Assembly (NCBI GenBank): GCA_014595895.1
Contig: JABUKB010000001.1
Location: forward strand, 1,116,001-1,180,000
DNA from: Lysinibacillus odysseyi
GTDB taxonomy: Bacteria > Bacillota > Bacilli > Bacillales_A > Planococcaceae
Length of the DNA: 64,000 nucleotides
Reading direction: 5' to 3'
This document shows, piece after piece, positions 46,616 through 56,015 of this stretch. Both the position numbers and the translations under genes were made by a program. Position 1 is the first letter of the stretch. Each line of letters opens with the position of its first letter. The notes beneath the pieces are model-generated. The model had not been told where the DNA came from, did not search any database, and saw nothing but the letters and a program-made list of their open reading frames with translations.

Positions 46616-47179
46616 ATGAGGTGCACAGAGAGAAATTTTATAAAATTGCTTAAAAAGCAGCGCGAAGAAGCGCTCGATTATATTATCAATCAATACGGCG
46701 GGCTAGTGCATGCCATTGCATATCGAATCCTTGGCGGGACAAGCCTAGAGGCGGTGGATGAATGCGTGAACGATACATTTTTATTAGTGTGGCAACGTGC
46801 GGGACAATTTGCAGGGGAGCCGGGAGATTTTAAAAAATGGATTGGTATGATTGCCAAATACAAGGCCATCGACTATTACCGCGTCTTGGAGAAAAAGCAG
46901 GCGAGGGAACAGCACAGTGAACAGATTCTATTAGAGCAAGCGACAGAAGATGTCCAAGCCGCTTATTTACTGAAAGAACAAAAAAATGAACTTCTCGCAG
47001 CCATTAGCCAGTTGCCTGAGATAGACCGGGATATTTTCATGATGAAATATTTTTTGAATATGACAAGCATCGAAATCGCGGAAGCACTTCTTTTATCAGT
47101 CACAGCAGTAGATAATAGGTTATTCAGAGGAAGAAAAAAATTAGCAGGCAATGCGTTATTAAAGGAGCGATTGATATGA
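46616..47179 (+). CDS. ECF-type RNA polymerase sigma factor
   Basis: A 187-residue sigma-70 factor: region 2 (about 25-95, YGGLVHAIAYRILGG...DECVNDTFLLVWQRAGQF...KWIGMIAKYKAIDYYR) and region 4 (about 125-180, ISQLPEIDRDIFMMKYFLNMTSIEIAEALLLSVTAVDNRLFRGRKKL). The following gene, overlapping by four bases (ATGA), encodes its likely DUF4179 anti-sigma factor, the usual pairing. AAAGGAGCGG precedes ATG 46616. The regulon is unknown; no clear self-directed -35/-10 was seen upstream. Confidence 0.92.
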   Translation: MRCTERNFIKLLKKQREEALDYIINQYGGLVHAIAYRILGGTSLEAVDECVNDTFLLVWQRAGQFAGEPGDFKKWIGMIAKYKAIDYYRVLEKKQAREQHSEQILLEQATEDVQAAYLLKEQKNELLAAISQLPEIDRDIFMMKYFLNMTSIEIAEALLLSVTAVDNRLFRGRKKLAGNALLKERLI

Positions 47180-48201
47180 ATAAGGAAATAAAAGAATGGG
47201 TTCACTTAGACATGGAAACAATCGAAGAAAAACCTTTAACAGCTGCACAAAAACAGCAAATCAAACGTAATATACACATAAAAAAAGCGCCAAAACGTTC
47301 TATTAAGGTTTGGGTATCTGCCGCTGCACTAGGCTTATGTGTCCTGACAGGCAGTTACGTAGCTTTGCCGACAATCGCCAGTCAAGTGCCGTTTATTGAA
47401 AATATTATGACGCGGATTGATCCTAATTTCATACCTCAGAATTATGTAAACTTGGCGACAGTCATTCATCAAGTAGAGTCGAGCAATGGGATTGATATGA
47501 TGATTGAAAATGCTGTCTATGATGGCAATACGCTAATGGTGACATATGCCATCAAGACAGAGCATGATTTAGGTGAACAGCCTTCCACAGCAACTTATTT
47601 AGACATTGAAGGCGCTACAGGCATGTCTGGCGTCTCTTCATTAGAGAAAATTGAAAAAGATCTGTATACAGGAATGATGAAAGTAACACCACATTTTGAA
47701 AAGGCACCTGGCGAAACGATTCAAATACGTTGGCAGCCAGAAAAAGTAACCAACATTGAGACGGGTGAAGAATTTGCTGGCGATTGGTCGTTTGCCTTTA
47801 CAATGGATGCTTTACCGGTAACCAAACAATCTGTAATAGCGAAAAGTGCGTCAGACGATGCGGAGCTGCATGTGAAGCAAGTTGATTTTAATGAACTGAC
47901 AACTGTTATTCATTATGAGTTTACGATAGATCCGCTCATCAAACAGAAATACCCGTTAGCATCTGTTGATATAGTCAAGGTAACAGATAACTTTGGCAAG
48001 GAGCATGAAATCCATGGCAATGGAGGGATCATAACTGAAGAAGGATTTGGTCATGATTGGAGTTTAACATTGTACACATTATCAGATGAGGTCACATCGA
48101 TTACCGTGACACCAGAGATTTATTATGTAAAAGAGTCCGGTGAAGTCACAGCAAACATGCGTAAATTAATGGAGCCTGTTACGGTTAATTTAGTGAAATG
48201 A
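47176..48201 (+). CDS. DUF4179 domain anti-sigma factor
   Basis: A 341-residue membrane protein: cytoplasmic N-terminus of about 40 residues that should bind the sigma factor, one helix (about 45-65, VWVSAAALGLCVLTGSY) and a large outer region with a DUF4179 domain (about 75-170) and a second beta domain with DUF5643-like character (about 200-341). The four-base overlap with the sigma gene indicates coupling. By analogy with RsiV-like and similar factors, the outer part would sense wall stress or a ligand. Confidence 0.85.
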   Translation: MNKEIKEWVHLDMETIEEKPLTAAQKQQIKRNIHIKKAPKRSIKVWVSAAALGLCVLTGSYVALPTIASQVPFIENIMTRIDPNFIPQNYVNLATVIHQVESSNGIDMMIENAVYDGNTLMVTYAIKTEHDLGEQPSTATYLDIEGATGMSGVSSLEKIEKDLYTGMMKVTPHFEKAPGETIQIRWQPEKVTNIETGEEFAGDWSFAFTMDALPVTKQSVIAKSASDDAELHVKQVDFNELTTVIHYEFTIDPLIKQKYPLASVDIVKVTDNFGKEHEIHGNGGIITEEGFGHDWSLTLYTLSDEVTSITVTPEIYYVKESGEVTANMRKLMEPVTVNLVK

Positions 48202-48272
48202 TATGGATAATTGCTGATAGATTTAAGGTGAAAACCCGTAATTTTATTTATAAATATGGATGAATGCGTAAA

Positions 48273-48310
48273 AAACAAAGCTCTTAGTGAAAAATAGGAG
48301 CTTTGTTAAA
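48273..48310 (+). terminator. Terminator of the sigma/anti-sigma operon
   Basis: ACAAAGCTC pairs with GAGCTTTGT, followed by a weak T tract. From 48311 to 48625 no gene is seen. Confidence 0.65.
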
Positions 48311-48412
48311 TTCAAAAAAACATGTGTATGAAATAGAAATTTATAAATTTGGCTATATTTACTTAAAAAATGCGTTTCTGTCTCACTATTTAAAGTATAC
48401 TTTTGAGACATT

Positions 48413-48444
<32 letters not shown>

Positions 48445-48625
48445 AGAATTTCTTTGCGAGAAGAGTGGGTTTAGCCCTTTAAATTCCTATAATAACGGTT
48501 ATCCTGCCCTTTATGTGACAAGTTCCCACATAATTTTTTAGTGAACCGTTTATCAGATCTTTGAACGATAATTATACCCGTTTGAACGAGTTATCTAGTT
48601 TTGTAAATTATCGGAGTTGTTATTT

Positions 48626-49533
48626 ATGTTAATTAATGTAGCAATCGATGAGTTCCTGTTGTATTTAGAAGTTGAAAAAATAGCTCTGACAATACACTGG
48701 TTGGCTATGAATATGACTTGAACAGCTTTATTGCCTTTTTGGAGTCACATAATCGTTCATTAGAGTTAAACGATGTTACAAAAGCACTTGTCCGTCGCTA
48801 TATTCAAGAACGCGTAAAAAATGACCATTTGGCTCCATTGTCTATTCATCGCAAAATTTCAGCATTACGGTCTTTTACTAAATACTGTGTTAATGAAGAC
48901 TTGATTGAAACAAACTTTATGAATGGTATTGAAAAACCTAAAATCGATAAGAAATTGCCAGTTTACACGACTTTACAAGAATTACGTCACTTTTTAGTGT
49001 ATTTAAAGCAAGCTGAAGGTCGTTTAGCGCCTAGGAATAAGGCGATGTTCACTTTGCTTGCAACAACAGGTATGCGGCGTTCTAAATTGGTTGAATTAAC
49101 CTGGGGCCAATTAGATCTTAATAATGCAGTGGTACGTATATTGGGTAAGGGTAAAAAAGAGCGCATTGTCCCCTTACACCCTATTGTAATTCCTATTCTA
49201 CATGATTTTAAGAGCAATTTACCGGATTATATAATTCATGCCACAAATTATATGTTTTTAAACAAAAACAACAAACAGTTAAATCCTCGTGGCTTACACA
49301 AAATTTTTAAAGAAACGCTAGCTGCTGCTGGACTAGATTCGAAACGGTTTTCCCTTCATCATATGCGCCACACGTTTGCAACGCTTTTACTGCAGGAAAA
49401 CAGCAAGAATGTTGATTTACGTGTCATCCAGGAGCTTTTAGGACATGAAAGTTTGTTAACAACCCAAGTTTATACCCATGTGAAATATGAGCAAAAAAAG
49501 AAAGCAATCAGTACTTTTAACATATTTGATTAA
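48626..49533 (+). pseudogene. Tyrosine recombinase (XerC/XerD-like) broken by a one-base frameshift
   Basis: ATG 48626, 9 bases behind GGAG, opens MLINVAIDEFLLYLEVEK. After the A6 run at 48675-48680 this frame soon ends at a TGA. Restoring one A joins it to NSSDNTLVGYEYDLNSF and the long downstream frame. The joined protein would be about 302 residues, the length of XerC/XerD. The catalytic set is complete in the second part, counted from TTG 48718: Arg120 (TTGMRRSK), Lys144/146, His214-x-x-Arg217 (HHMRHTF), His243 (LGHES), Tyr252 (QVYTHV). The broken part is the start of the SAM-like DNA-binding domain. A shortened protein from TTG 48718 lacks it. Sequencing error is possible. Confidence 0.85.
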
Positions 49534-49541
49534 ATGAAATA

Positions 49542-49575
49542 GTCGCCGCGCTAGCTTCAAACACTAGGGCGGCGA
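49542..49575. terminator. GC-rich hairpin behind the recombinase
   Basis: GTCGCCGCGCTAG pairs with CTAGGGCGGCGAC (one mismatch) around nine bases. It has no T run on either side (AAAATTATT follows), so it may be a weak terminator or a structural site linked to the recombinase. Confidence 0.4.
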
Positions 49576-49583
49576 CAAAATTA

Positions 49584-49810
49584 TTAAAATGGTAAGTTGT
49601 TATTGTTAATATAAGGATTTTGTTGATAAACATTATTTTGAGATGCTATAGGCATCTGCATTTGTTACTGCATCATCTGCTTGGTTGAGCAGCATTGATT
49701 TGAAATGTTGTAAATAATTAGGGTTGTGCAAGGAGTTTGAATAGTGCATACCGATTGAATCAAATACTTGCTCTAAATCAATTTTTAAATTGAAATTTAA
49801 TTCATATCTA
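49584..49810 (-). pseudogene. Decayed minus-strand gene fragment with SSB-like tail
   Basis: Minus-strand frames read YELNFNLKIDLEQVFDSIG, then HYSNSLHNPNYLQHFKSML, then after a shift and stop QMQMPIASQNN and QQNPYINNNNLPF before TAA. Coding-like composition over about 70 codons, a Gln/Asn-rich spacer and a final LPF resemble a broken gene whose end recalls single-stranded-DNA-binding protein tails (DDDLPF). The 5' part is cut off by the terminator at 49817-49862. Identity is not established. Confidence 0.35.
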
Positions 49811-49816
49811 AATTCT

Positions 49817-49862
49817 AAAAAAAGATTCCCTCCTCTTTAAGTAGAGTTGGGAATCTTTTTTT
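49817..49862 (-). terminator. Terminator of the third SLH gene
   Basis: AAAAAGATTCCC and GGGAATCTTTTT, with inner CTCT/AGAG pairing, stand directly behind the SLH stop on the minus strand. Confidence 0.9.
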
Positions 49863-49864
49863 GG

Positions 49865-50989
49865 TTAATTACTAACCATAGCTTCACTTAGCATATCTTC
49901 ATGGTCCTCTTCATCATGGACAATGTTATAAATTTTCCAAGTTCCGCCTTCTGTTTTCTTTAAATATGCCGTTCCTGATATATCCACTGTCATTTCAAAA
50001 TGCATGTCCATGTCTGGTTCACTCATGGAAACATGAACCTTTAGGTTGTCTACTTTCACTTCTGCAAAACGTTTATTTAAGGAAACAATTCTGCTTGAAT
50101 GCTCATCTACTTGTTCCATCGTAATGGAACCAAATGAATATTCAGGATCATCTAGCAGATTCTGGCTATCAAGTGAATATGCCAGATAATAACCCATTGT
50201 TGTTTCGCGATAGAGAGCTTCCAACGCTTCACGGTTTTGTTGTTCTGAGGATAGTGATAACTCTTCTGTAACATTACGATTTACAGTTTGAATCACTGAA
50301 AGTTCGTCTTCAGCTGTTCCAGATTCTAGATGTAATGCACGGTCAATCATCAATACGGCATGAGAACGTTTCGCGAAATTATTCGGTTTGAACTCGTCTC
50401 CATACCCATTTACGATTCCGACACCGGCTGCTTTTACAACGGCTTCATAAGCGTAGCTTTTTTGAGTTACATCTTTGAAAGTTTTTTCTGTTGTTGAAAA
50501 ATCCACCGTTTCCTTAAATGCACGATAAATCATAGCGGCCATTTGAGCGCGTGTAATCTTATCGTTTGGTTTAAAGGTTCCATCTTCTTTTCCAGTAATA
50601 ATCCCTCTGCTACTAGCAATTTGGACATAGTTATAATACCAAGCTGAAGAATTTACATCAGGGAACGTTTTTTTGATTTCACCACTTGTTAAATTCATAG
50701 CATTAACCAAAATTTTTGTAAATTGTGCACGGGTAATATTATTTTCAGGTTTTAAAAGAATGGATGTATATTCATATTCTTCTCCATCTTCTTCATAAAC
50801 CCCTGTTTCTTCATATCCATCTATGATATCTGCATACAAGAAACGTTCTAATTGTTCATATGCCCCATGCTCGTAATCGACATCACCTATGTAATATTGA
50901 TCAATGGTTTTTTCCGCTGCAAAAGTAGGTGTTACAGAAAAGAGACCAAAAGTAACAAGTAAAACTAATAAAATACGAACTGCCTTCAA
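49865..50989 (-). CDS. SLH-domain cell-surface protein
   Basis: A 374-residue exported protein with a signal peptide (about 1-24, cleavage at TFAA) and three SLH repeats. The first is irregular with an acidic insert (YEETGVYEEDGEEYEYT), about 30-100; the second and third span about 105-160 (FPDVNSSAWYYNYVQIASSRGIITGKEDGTF) and 168-220 (FKDVTQKSYAYEAVVKAAGVGIVNGYGDEF). The C-terminal 150 residues form an acidic alpha/beta domain resembling an SnoaL/NTF2-like fold by its WKIYNIVHDEE ending, which is only an impression. It is probably attached to the wall polymer. The gene stands alone. Confidence 0.85.
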   Translation of the reverse strand: MKAVRILLVLLVTFGLFSVTPTFAAEKTIDQYYIGDVDYEHGAYEQLERFLYADIIDGYEETGVYEEDGEEYEYTSILLKPENNITRAQFTKILVNAMNLTSGEIKKTFPDVNSSAWYYNYVQIASSRGIITGKEDGTFKPNDKITRAQMAAMIYRAFKETVDFSTTEKTFKDVTQKSYAYEAVVKAAGVGIVNGYGDEFKPNNFAKRSHAVLMIDRALHLESGTAEDELSVIQTVNRNVTEELSLSSEQQNREALEALYRETTMGYYLAYSLDSQNLLDDPEYSFGSITMEQVDEHSSRIVSLNKRFAEVKVDNLKVHVSMSEPDMDMHFEMTVDISGTAYLKKTEGGTWKIYNIVHDEEDHEDMLSEAMVSN

Positions 50990-51334
50990 TGGTTTGACTC
51001 CTCTTCTAATTATTCTTTAATACATGAATATATTATTCCATATAAACTTAAAAGAATACAAGAATAATATGGGAATAATGTTAGCTGATTCCTAGCTTCG
51101 AATTGAAAATATTTGTATTGTGTTAGATTAGGAATTTTTTAAGCACACGTTAATACATCTACCACTTCCCGAATGTGACTTTCACTCTTTTACTAATAGT
51201 CTATTAACCTTAATTCTATTATGTTTAATAAAGCAATTTTTTAATAGACTGAGGTTATTATTTTAAAATTCTTCAATTTGATATCGTTCTCATCACCTTT
51301 TTACAAACACTCTTAAAGTAATTTTAATTATTTG
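50990..51334. other. Intergenic AT-rich stretch
   Basis: No reading frame, repeat or promoter is convincing here. Near its right end AAACACTCT and AGAGTGTTT (51304-51342) can pair on either strand, reaching into the end of the aldehyde-dehydrogenase stump. Confidence 0.4.
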
Positions 51335-51544
51335 CTAGAGTGTTTTTGGTGATACATTTGCCCATACTTTTTGAGCTTCTTGAGCAACAACATAAGCATC
51401 ATTAACATCTTCTTTACTAGCAATGGTTACTACTTTTAGCACCTCATTATTGAATGGACTTTGGATTTCTACAGTCTTGTTTGCAGTCCCCTTTTTCCAC
51501 TCTCCATTAATGTACTGATTTGTTATTTCGATAAATTGATTCAT
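51335..51544 (-). pseudogene. Truncated aldehyde dehydrogenase (N-terminal stump)
   Basis: AAAGGAG before ATG 51544 leads to MNQFIEITNQYINGEWKKG, then SPFNNEVLKVVTIASKEDV and AQEAQKVWANVSPKTL, ending in TAG. This is the first 69 residues of an NAD(P)-dependent aldehyde dehydrogenase of about 480 residues (YfmT/vanillin-dehydrogenase-like start INGEW..G). The NAD-binding and catalytic Cys/Glu parts are missing, so no activity is possible. The ribosome site is intact, so a short peptide may still be made. Confidence 0.8.
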
Positions 51545-51733
51545 AAAATTTATCTCCTTTCTGTCTCTTATCAATAATAACTTGTGCATTAACGCTAATT
51601 ATTAAGCATTTTTTATTTAAAAATAGTATCTACCATGAAACTTATAGAAGAGTTATGACAAATTCTAATTCTCCTGTTGTAAATTGTAATTGTGTTAGAG
51701 TAAGATTATATATTTTTTGGTTGGCATTTTTTC

Positions 51734-51961
51734 CTATTGTTTTTTCTTGCTTCTTTTTATAAAAAATAAGCGAATCAAACGAGATGCCCAAATAATGATA
51801 AGGAGATAAAAAATAATTATTTCAGTTACCTCCATTACCAAAAAAGGATTTGTGGTATTCTTAAATGAAGTTTTTAAGTCAAATCCTAAAAGTATATCCA
51901 TACCAATAGAAAAGCCAGATAATAATCCCAACATCAAAATTGAAATACCGAGGATTTTCAA
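51734..51961 (-). CDS. Small two-helix membrane protein, likely germinant-receptor D subunit
   Basis: A 75-residue protein with two helices (about 3-25 and 44-66) and a basic end (KRSKKKQ). It starts 46 bases after the GerB-type gene in the same direction, with GGAG before ATG 51961. Many Bacillus germinant receptor operons carry a fourth small gene for a two-helix D subunit that modulates germination. Size, topology and place fit this; sequence identity was not tested. Confidence 0.6.
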   Translation of the reverse strand: MKILGISILMLGLLSGFSIGMDILLGFDLKTSFKNTTNPFLVMEVTEIIIFYLLIIIWASRLIRLFFIKRSKKKQ

Positions 51962-52007
51962 TCTTTACCACGCTCCATAAGCGAATATTTCCTTTTCAAC
52001 AATTAAA

Positions 52008-53117
52008 TTACGAATTACGTTTTCTTTGCTCTTTTCTGTTCTTAAAAAAAGCGATAATAAGAAGGAGACCTGGAATAATTACTTGAAAAGGGAGATGCAC
52101 ATACAACGGAACAATTTGTAGCCCTTCATAAACATGTTCTGAAAAATTGCTGGCAATGGTTATAGATAAAATTAAAAGGATTAACCCCAATGGATAAGCC
52201 AACTGTGCCGAATTTTTGATATTGAACAAATTTGCAGTGCCTATCAGGGAAGCATAGAAATATAGGCTGATTTTAAAAAAACCTGCGATTACCGTAGAAA
52301 GCATAAAAATAATATCCAGCCGTTGCAAAAAACCTGCAAACTCAATGGTTTGTATGGTTGAAAGAAAGGGAAAATGTGAACGTGAAATGAGGTTTACACC
52401 GAGTACACTGATATTCATAGCCATGATTAGCGCTATAACCAGTCCACTCAAACCAAGTCCTAGTAACCCGGCTTTCATTGCCTTTGATGCTTGGTTCAAA
52501 TAGGGCAAAATCATGGCAAATACTATCACTTCCCCAAAGGGGAAAAACAAGGTTTGAGTAAATACCGTTTTTATGACCGGCTTTAATCCTTTTTCGAGCA
52601 ATGGTTCTAAGTTAGAAGTTTCAATAATCCCTGAAATGATAATTAAAACTATGGTACTGATACCTATCAACATCATGATTATAAATAGCAGTTCCCCTGT
52701 TCGCGCAATGACCTCAATTCCTTTACGAATTGTATACACAACCACTAACACCATCAATACATTCATGGCAAACAATGGAGTTTCTGGATAAAAGGCAATG
52801 ATTAGCATTTCTCCAAAATCCCTCAGAACCCTTGCCGTAATATACATAAAGTAAAGCACATAAAAGAAGGCCAAAACTTTCCCTAAAACGCTCCCTAGTA
52901 TTCTCTGCATATATTCAGTAAGCGGAATATCCGGATAATATGAATAAAGGCTATGATAAATCCAAAATAAACAACAGCCGCCTACCAAGCCAATCAAAAC
53001 AGCCAGCCAAGCGTCCTGTTTCGCTTCAATGGCAAGAGGAACTAAAATGGCAGTGCCAATTTCAAATAAGAAAATTAGCACTAAAAGCTGGTACGCGCTA
53101 ATTTTTGCCCTTTCCAA
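52008..53117 (-). CDS. Spore germination protein, GerB type (B subunit)
   Basis: A 369-residue integral membrane protein of the APC superfamily with ten helices. It begins ISAYQLLVLIFLFEIGTAILVPL and has ITARVLRDFGEMLIIAFYPETP, the typical GerAB-family pattern. In the receptor this subunit binds the germinant (amino acid or similar) in the spore inner membrane. It lies 19 bases behind the GerC gene. The germinant cannot be read from the sequence. Confidence 0.92.
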   Translation of the reverse strand: MERAKISAYQLLVLIFLFEIGTAILVPLAIEAKQDAWLAVLIGLVGGCCLFWIYHSLYSYYPDIPLTEYMQRILGSVLGKVLAFFYVLYFMYITARVLRDFGEMLIIAFYPETPLFAMNVLMVLVVVYTIRKGIEVIARTGELLFIIMMLIGISTIVLIIISGIIETSNLEPLLEKGLKPVIKTVFTQTLFFPFGEVIVFAMILPYLNQASKAMKAGLLGLGLSGLVIALIMAMNISVLGVNLISRSHFPFLSTIQTIEFAGFLQRLDIIFMLSTVIAGFFKISLYFYASLIGTANLFNIKNSAQLAYPLGLILLILSITIASNFSEHVYEGLQIVPLYVHLPFQVIIPGLLLIIAFFKNRKEQRKRNS

Positions 53118-53136
53118 TAAATCCCCTCCATTTTGA

Positions 53137-54357
53137 TTACTTATCTTTCATCTCCGAAAAATATGAATTGGTTCTTAGGCCGCTGCGTCGTACAAAAGCT
53201 TCAACTTTAACCTCTACGTTTAAGTTTGAAAAGTAATTATCGTTCCAATCACTCTTCAGTTTTTTCCATTTTTCAGGGTTAGAACGATGAACTTCTTCGC
53301 CAAATCCAAAAATATCCGTCTTATTTTGTTGTGTACGCATAACCGTATCCTCTAACAGTTTCTTGATTTTTTCTTCCAGTTCTTTTTCTAATTCTAATAT
53401 AACTTTCGGATCCTTCAGGTTAATGGATGTCCTTACTTCACGAATATCACCTTCAGCACGCACATTAATCGTAATAGTAGGCATATCATGTTTCGTATCT
53501 GCTGAAACTTCTGTTTTTTGCCGAATAACATTGTAAACAATGGCATTTTTCTTCCCATCCCTGTCCAGTTCCACATCAGTTTGTTTAATTTTATCCAGTA
53601 TCCATATTACCCCTTTGGCCATATCCTCTTGATACCAGTCAATCAACTTTCCTTCCTTAAAAATAGCCAACCCATCTGTTTCCAAAGTGGTATCCTGTTC
53701 AGATTTTAATATATTATCCATTTTTTTCCCCTGTTCAATATCTCCTTTTATACTAAAGCCACTGATTACCGGTTCTTTTCCTTCTGAGGTAAGTGTCTTA
53801 ATAACATCCTGAAGTGTAACTTCCAGATTTGTACCTCTATATTGTTCAGTAAATTCCAAAGTTCCGTTCACTTTTTCAGCTGGAATTTTATCAACGGCTG
53901 TCAAAGATTTAAGCAGATCTCCCGCTTTTGTATTATGAGCAATCACAACCCTTGCTGTCGGTCGGATTTCCGGATCCCGTTCAAAGGCGTCTAAAACATC
54001 TTCTATTCCATCTTCTTGTGCCACCTCTTCACTAAATACAATCAAATTTGCATGAGCATGATACAGCTTGCGGGAGATTTTGGATGAAGCATTGAAATGG
54101 GCTTCAAGTACACTGTCTCCTGTTACAGAGTAAACGGTAACAGCAGGACTTTGCCCGCCTCCGCCCCCCTGAAGTCCCCCCGCTACGTTCGATGGATTGA
54201 TCAATTGAATGGTCTTGACGTATTGACCCTCTTCATTTTTATCAATTGACGTGGCAGATATAATTGCCAGCTCATTTAACTCTTTCTGACTCCAACACCC
54301 CGATAGAAATGAGATGCTTGCTATTATTAAGTAAAGAGAAATCGATTTACGACTCAT
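53137..54357 (-). CDS. Spore germination lipoprotein, Ger(x)C family (C subunit)
   Basis: A 406-residue lipoprotein: MSRKSISLYLIIASISFLSGCWSQKEL, lipobox LSGC, then the GerC pattern (ELAIISATSIDKN, SRKLYHAHANLIVFSEEVA, TARVVIAHNTKAGDLL) and the C-terminal domain ending EAFVRRSGL. The C subunit forms part of the receptor on the outer face of the spore inner membrane. AAAGGAG lies 6 bases before ATG 54357, one base after the gerA stop; an upstream in-frame ATG at 54375 overlaps that gene and has no site. Confidence 0.92.
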   Translation of the reverse strand: MSRKSISLYLIIASISFLSGCWSQKELNELAIISATSIDKNEEGQYVKTIQLINPSNVAGGLQGGGGGQSPAVTVYSVTGDSVLEAHFNASSKISRKLYHAHANLIVFSEEVAQEDGIEDVLDAFERDPEIRPTARVVIAHNTKAGDLLKSLTAVDKIPAEKVNGTLEFTEQYRGTNLEVTLQDVIKTLTSEGKEPVISGFSIKGDIEQGKKMDNILKSEQDTTLETDGLAIFKEGKLIDWYQEDMAKGVIWILDKIKQTDVELDRDGKKNAIVYNVIRQKTEVSADTKHDMPTITINVRAEGDIREVRTSINLKDPKVILELEKELEEKIKKLLEDTVMRTQQNKTDIFGFGEEVHRSNPEKWKKLKSDWNDNYFSNLNVEVKVEAFVRRSGLRTNSYFSEMKDK

Positions 54358-54358
54358 T

Positions 54359-55984
54359 TCAATCTCCTTTTTCATTGGCAGAATTCGTCATGGTACGAGG
54401 TTGTGGAGGGTTTGGCTTCTGATTTTCCCCTTGCTTAACCTTATTTCGGCCGCTGATCATCTTTGGTCTTTTCTTGTAACCCCAAAGTGGCCTTCGGACA
54501 ATGGTATCCTCAGCTTCTTCCCTAATGAACGGTGCAAGGGGTGTCATATAGGGAACACCGAATGAACGTAAGCTGGATAAGTGAACGACAAGAATGATAA
54601 ATACTAAGATCATTCCGTAAAAGCCGAATGTTGCTGCGCTGAACATAAATATAAATCTAACCAATCGAGCAGATATCGCAACAGCGTAGGAAGGCGTAGC
54701 GAAACTGGCAATCGCAGTCATGGAGACAACAATGACCATGACAGGTGAAACAATGCCTGCCTGAATCGCTGCTTGCCCAATCACAAGTGCCCCTACGATA
54801 GATATCGTAGAACCTATCGCTTTTGGCATTCGGATACCGGCTTCTCTTAAAATTTCAAATGTTATTTCCATGATAAGTGCTTCGATAAACGCAGGAAAAG
54901 GAACAGATTCCCGCTGATTGGCAATAATAATTGCTAGTTTTGTTGGAATCATCTCCTGTTGAAAGGTGGTTGCAGCGATGTAGACTGCAGGTCCAATAAG
55001 GGATATAAAGAAAATGATGGTACGTAATAAACGAATGGCTGATGAGATGTCAAAACGTTCATAGTAATCCTCGGGCGATTGAAAAAAGTCAATAAATAAG
55101 GCTGGAACAATCAGCACAAAAGGTGTCCCATTTACGAATATAGCAATCCTTCCTTCAAGAAGATTACCTGCTACTCCATCGGGTCTGTCTGTATGGTGTA
55201 TAGTTGGGAAAGTGGTATTTGTTTGATCTTCAATCAGTTGTTCTATAAAACCGGATTCCAAGACGCCATCGATGTCAATTTTTTTTAAACGTTTACGTAC
55301 TTCTTCGATGATTTCATTCCTTGCTATGCCATTTATATACATGATAGAAACATCTGTTTTCGTCATTTTGCCAATTTTCATGGATTCAATCCACAAATCT
55401 GGCGTATTGATAATCCGACGTACCATAGCAATATTGGTCCCAATTGATTCAGTAAACGCTTCTTTCGATCCGCGAATTGAGACATTGGTAGTCGATTCTT
55501 GAATGGAACGTCTCTCCCCACCTTGGGTACTGACACTTAGCGCTACGCTAATTCCCTCAATAAATATTATCGTATTACCTGACATCAATTCTGTAAATAG
55601 TTCGTCCCAGTCACTTAATTTTTTTATCCCACCGACAGCAACAACATCTTTGACAATCATATCGACTACCTCTTGTTGAGTAATCTGCTCTTGAAGTGTG
55701 GGATTAGTAATCATTGCTTCAATTAAAAAGTCGTTAACAGTTTGATTGTCTACCAACCCTTTAATATACACAATGGTCGTTTTAACCTTTGGATGTTGAC
55801 CGAGGTTAACCGGCCTAATGACAAAATCTGTACTATTTCCTGTTCTTTGTTTAATGACTTCCAAATTTAAGGTCAATGAGGTCTCAATGTTATTCGACAA
55901 TTTATCAGTAGATTGAATTGGGCTTTTTTCCTGTTGATTGTCACTATTCTTCTTTTTCTTCTTCCATTTTAAAAAAGAAAACAT
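54359..55984 (-). CDS. Spore germination protein, GerA type (A subunit)
   Basis: A 541-residue protein with a large cytoplasmic N-terminal part (about 1-300, containing VYIKGLVDNQTVNDFLIEAM and GNTIIFIEGISVALSVSTQGG) and about five helices, then a basic Pro/Asn-rich tail. This is the GerAA/SpoVAF layout, with DGVAGNLLEGRIAIFVNGTPF and FPAFIEALIMEITFEILREAGIRMPKAIG as strong family blocks. It is the first gene of gerA-gerC-gerB and the small fourth gene. The receptor triggers spore germination on binding nutrients. ATG 55984. Confidence 0.95.
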   Translation of the reverse strand: MFSFLKWKKKKKNSDNQQEKSPIQSTDKLSNNIETSLTLNLEVIKQRTGNSTDFVIRPVNLGQHPKVKTTIVYIKGLVDNQTVNDFLIEAMITNPTLQEQITQQEVVDMIVKDVVAVGGIKKLSDWDELFTELMSGNTIIFIEGISVALSVSTQGGERRSIQESTTNVSIRGSKEAFTESIGTNIAMVRRIINTPDLWIESMKIGKMTKTDVSIMYINGIARNEIIEEVRKRLKKIDIDGVLESGFIEQLIEDQTNTTFPTIHHTDRPDGVAGNLLEGRIAIFVNGTPFVLIVPALFIDFFQSPEDYYERFDISSAIRLLRTIIFFISLIGPAVYIAATTFQQEMIPTKLAIIIANQRESVPFPAFIEALIMEITFEILREAGIRMPKAIGSTISIVGALVIGQAAIQAGIVSPVMVIVVSMTAIASFATPSYAVAISARLVRFIFMFSAATFGFYGMILVFIILVVHLSSLRSFGVPYMTPLAPFIREEAEDTIVRRPLWGYKKRPKMISGRNKVKQGENQKPNPPQPRTMTNSANEKGD

Positions 55985-56015
55985 GGCACCTATACCTTTC
56001 TTTTCTATTCATCAA

